Shown in pieces: positions 61,721 through 64,000 of a stretch of 64,000 nucleotides of DNA; position 1 is the first letter of the stretch; every line of letters begins with the position of its first letter. The position numbers and the translations under genes were made by a program. Source of the stretch: Prorocentrum cordatum (Eukaryota; Sar; Dinophyceae; Prorocentrales; Prorocentraceae); the NCBI GenBank assembly GCA_963575745.1, contig CAUYUJ010018315.1:85151-149150 (forward strand), given 5' to 3'. The notes beneath the pieces were generated by a model. It was given only the letters and a program-made list of their open reading frames with translations. It was not told the origin of the DNA and did no database searches.

Positions 61721-62017
61721 ACGGCGACGACGGAGACGACGAGAACACTTGGGCCAATTATGAAGGAATCCCAGATTTTTTTTTCTAGGAGGCTCCTGGG
61801 CCCCTCTTGGAGTCATCCTCGGGCCCTCCTGAGGCTACCACTGTCGTGTATCTCCACCCCACCCCCAATGCTTTTTGGAACAGATAGGATTGCTGATGGG
61901 TTTGCCACAACCACTTTGGCTTAGATGCGTGCGCGCACGAGGAGCGTGTGTACTGCCCGGAACCTCCGGGGTCGACTGAAAAGATCCTTTTGCATTCCAT
62001 GCATCCTTGTCGCTCTC
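61721..62017 (+). other. Upstream region of the retrotransposon frame
   Basis: An in-frame TAG at 61922-61924 bounds the gag frame on the 5' side. A long terminal repeat would be expected upstream, but I cannot see its ends or a tRNA primer-binding site. Confidence 0.4.
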
Positions 62018-64000
62018 ATGTCTTCCAACAATGGTAGCCGGAGCGTGGACGAGGCCGTAGAGGGAGAGCACGGGGATGCTGCAGCGGCTCCGAGGGCTGC
62101 CGAGGCCGTGTCAGGCTTCCAAGACGGCACGAGAGACCAGGCCGACACCACCACAGGAGAACAGGACTCGACTTGGGGACGATGGGGGTGGTCCTGGAGA
62201 GGCTGGTCCTGGTCAGACGAGACAGGATGGGATTGGGAGTGCGATGACTGGTGGGACAGTCGAACAACACTCTGGCCTGTCAAGCGAGACCAGCCCAGCC
62301 GCGACTTCTCGGCGCCGCCAGCGTGGCCCGGGATGGAGCACCTGAAGATCTACGTTGCCAACTTGCGCTCCTGGGAGAGGCGCACAGGCTACGCGGAAGA
62401 GGCCCGAGCAGGACGTGTACTAGAGACCCTGCCGATTGACCTGCAGGGCAAGTTTGATGGCGTGCGACAAGATCTGGATCATCCATCTGGTCTCAGCAGG
62501 CTTGTCAGCCATCTTGAATTACTCAACGGAGAGCGCCCAGGAGACAAGGAGAGAGAGGCACACAACAAGGCGCTCTTCGACTACTGGCTGCACAAAGGAG
62601 AAAGTCTCACGGACTACGTCGTTCGAAGAGATCAGCAGGTGGCTACTGCGGCCCGATACGGGTTGACTCTTCCAGATGCTGTGCTGGCCCGATACCTGGA
62701 AGAAGGCGCGATGTTAAGAGCCCAGAACAAGATCAACCTGAGAACGATCATGGGCTCCGACGAGAGTGCTGCTGCAGTGAAGCGGGCCTTGTTGGAGCTC
62801 GACGTTGTAGAGAAGAACGCGCTGCCGACTCCAGCAACTTCGACGGCGAGAACCTACCACGTCGGGTCAGACCTGGACGACGACGAGTGCGGCATCTGCG
62901 GCTTGTATGAGGCCGAGTTCGACGAGGACGCGCTGAACGTGATACTGGTGGCTCTGGACGAGCAAGACCTGGACGAGGACCAGATCGTGCAGGCGTTTGG
63001 CGAGACGACGGCTCCGCAACGCCGTCGGACTTGGCAGGAGTCCAAGCAGCTGAAGAACGCGAAGAGGCTCGATCACGACTTCTTCGATCGCAGGCGCGCG
63101 GATGGCAGAACTAAGAAAGTGACGAGAGACGACTTCAAGAGGAGGTCGCGCTGCTCGAATTGCGGCGAGCGTGGTCACTGGCGCGAGGACTGCCGGAAGC
63201 CGTTTCGCAGCAAGAGCGACAGGCTGAAGGCAGAGGCTCAGGGCTCGAAGAACACCAAGACGGGCTCGTTCTTCTTTGACCTGGTGGAGTCGGATCCATC
63301 GGAAACTTCAGGGACGACCTGGGCGACGTCTGCGACGTTCATGCTGGGCATCTTCGTGGGGTCCGAGGGGGGCGAGCTGACCTTGCAGAACATGGCGGAC
63401 ATGGCCCTCGTGGACACTGCGGCTGGTCAAGCTCTCATCGGCACCCCGAACATCGACAAGATGGTCGAGGCCTTCGCCGCCAAGGGCTTCGAGGTGCAGA
63501 TCGTGAAGACGGGCTTGGACAAGCTGCCTCCCGCTCGCGGAGTGGGCGGACGTCTCACACCAGTGGGCAAGGCGTTGGTTCCGGTGTCCTTCTACAACTG
63601 CGGCGTGGTGGAGTTCCTCATTCTACCTCGTCCTTGTTCGCCTTTGCTGCCGGCCAGGTTCCTAGACTACCTGGGCGCCGTAGTTGATCTGGAGGCCAAC
63701 GAGCTCAGGGTCGGTAACAGCGACCAGAAACAAGTAGCGCCTAGGATTCGGCTGCCGTCGGGACACAGGGCAATCTCGTTGATCGGTTGCGAGCCGAAGA
63801 ACTTCAAGCTGGATAATAGAGTTGCCGACAAGTTTCCCCCCTTCGTGAGAAAGCAGGTCAGCTTCGTCGAGCCCTCGAGGTCACTGTCTGACTGCTGGGT
63901 TAAGATCGGCGACACCTTGAGGGGGGTCCACATGGACCCCAGGAAGGACAGATTCATTCCGAGCGAGACGGATGACTTGCCAGTACCTCCAGAGAAGTTG
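62018..64000 (+). CDS. Copia-like retrotransposon gag-protease polyprotein, cut by the window end
   Basis: 661 codons, open to the last base. The N-terminus has a Trp-rich stretch (WGRWGWSWRGWSW, residues about 65-80). A gag-like helical region includes YWLHKGESLTDYVVRRDQQV. Residues 379-392 (CSNCGERGHWREDC) form a CCHC zinc knuckle (CX2CX4HX4C) that binds nucleic acid. D466-T467-A468 in ALVDTAAGQALIG fits the catalytic motif of a retroviral-type aspartic protease. This order fits a Ty1/copia gag-pol; integrase, reverse transcriptase and RNase H would lie beyond the window. Another in-frame ATG at 61925 would add 31 residues; 62018 is chosen because the downstream sequence is the more protein-like. 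The frame has no stops or shifts, unlike the array genes. Confidence 0.85.
   Translation, partial: MSSNNGSRSVDEAVEGEHGDAAAAPRAAEAVSGFQDGTRDQADTTTGEQDSTWGRWGWSWRGWSWSDETGWDWECDDWWDSRTTLWPVKRDQPSRDFSAPPAWPGMEHLKIYVANLRSWERRTGYAEEARAGRVLETLPIDLQGKFDGVRQDLDHPSGLSRLVSHLELLNGERPGDKEREAHNKALFDYWLHKGESLTDYVVRRDQQVATAARYGLTLPDAVLARYLEEGAMLRAQNKINLRTIMGSDESAAAVKRALLELDVVEKNALPTPATSTARTYHVGSDLDDDECGICGLYEAEFDEDALNVILVALDEQDLDEDQIVQAFGETTAPQRRRTWQESKQLKNAKRLDHDFFDRRRADGRTKKVTRDDFKRRSRCSNCGERGHWREDCRKPFRSKSDRLKAEAQGSKNTKTGSFFFDLVESDPSETSGTTWATSATFMLGIFVGSEGGELTLQNMADMALVDTAAGQALIGTPNIDKMVEAFAAKGFEVQIVKTGLDKLPPARGVGGRLTPVGKALVPVSFYNCGVVEFLILPRPCSPLLPARFLDYLGAVVDLEANELRVGNSDQKQVAPRIRLPSGHRAISLIGCEPKNFKLDNRVADKFPPFVRKQVSFVEPSRSLSDCWVKIGDTLRGVHMDPRKDRFIPSETDDLPVPPEKL

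Noticed and set aside
61284-61763. Poly-Glu and poly-Leu frames
   Set aside because: They are translations of the (GGA)n tract.
1-64000. CRISPR array or bacterial operon interpretation of the regular repeats and overlapping frames
   Set aside because: Repeats lack unique spacers of constant size, and spliced-leader relics and satellite content point to a dinoflagellate nucleus.

Overview
This window looks like nuclear DNA from a dinoflagellate (an alveolate protist); I cannot name the species. The strongest evidence is four matches to the 22-nt dinoflagellate trans-splicing leader, with core CCGTAGCCATTTTGG, at 7353, 10468, 29187 and 47423. High GC, abundant mini- and microsatellites, long tandem gene repeats and a copia-like element fit. 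Nothing suggests a bacterium, and most long open frames here are translated satellite DNA.

Layout. 1-7352 is satellite DNA: GAT microsatellites, a 12-mer/10-mer compound minisatellite, a roughly 160-bp repeat family, and two copies of a composite element (conserved head, 77-90 bp minisatellite, tail). 7353-50011 is a tandem array with an exact 18,291-bp period between units B and C: unit A 7375-25998, unit B 25999-44289, unit C 44290-50011 (truncated). Each unit begins with a KatG-like haem peroxidase gene, followed by (CCAAGAGGCCCC)n repeats, a spliced-leader copy, an AGCAT repeat, a GGA-rich tract and, in A and B only, a roughly 10.6-kb cluster of plus-strand frames, then a tail of degenerate GGCACGTCCC repeats. 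50012-61924 is GC-rich or simple-repeat DNA with no secure gene; it holds a third, inverted copy of the composite element (55728-57300). 62018 to the end is the gag-protease part of a copia-like retrotransposon, cut by the window edge.

Only the unit A peroxidase is intact. Its 5' UTR is fused directly to a spliced leader, as expected for a reverse-transcribed mRNA. Copies B and C carry a roughly 505-511 bp insertion between ATC direct repeats; B is also scrambled around the proximal haem ligand and C has a nonsense codon. The multi-ORF cluster includes a protein with Tpt1/KptA (RNA 2'-phosphotransferase) landmarks and another with an HGTS/GVY ADP-ribosyltransferase-like signature. Units A and B carry different frameshifts and stops, and in one frame replacements exceed silent changes, so the cluster looks like a decaying or error-containing duplicate of one or more large genes. 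Coordinates of repeats are approximate to a few bases, and homopolymer frameshifts may be residual sequencing error.
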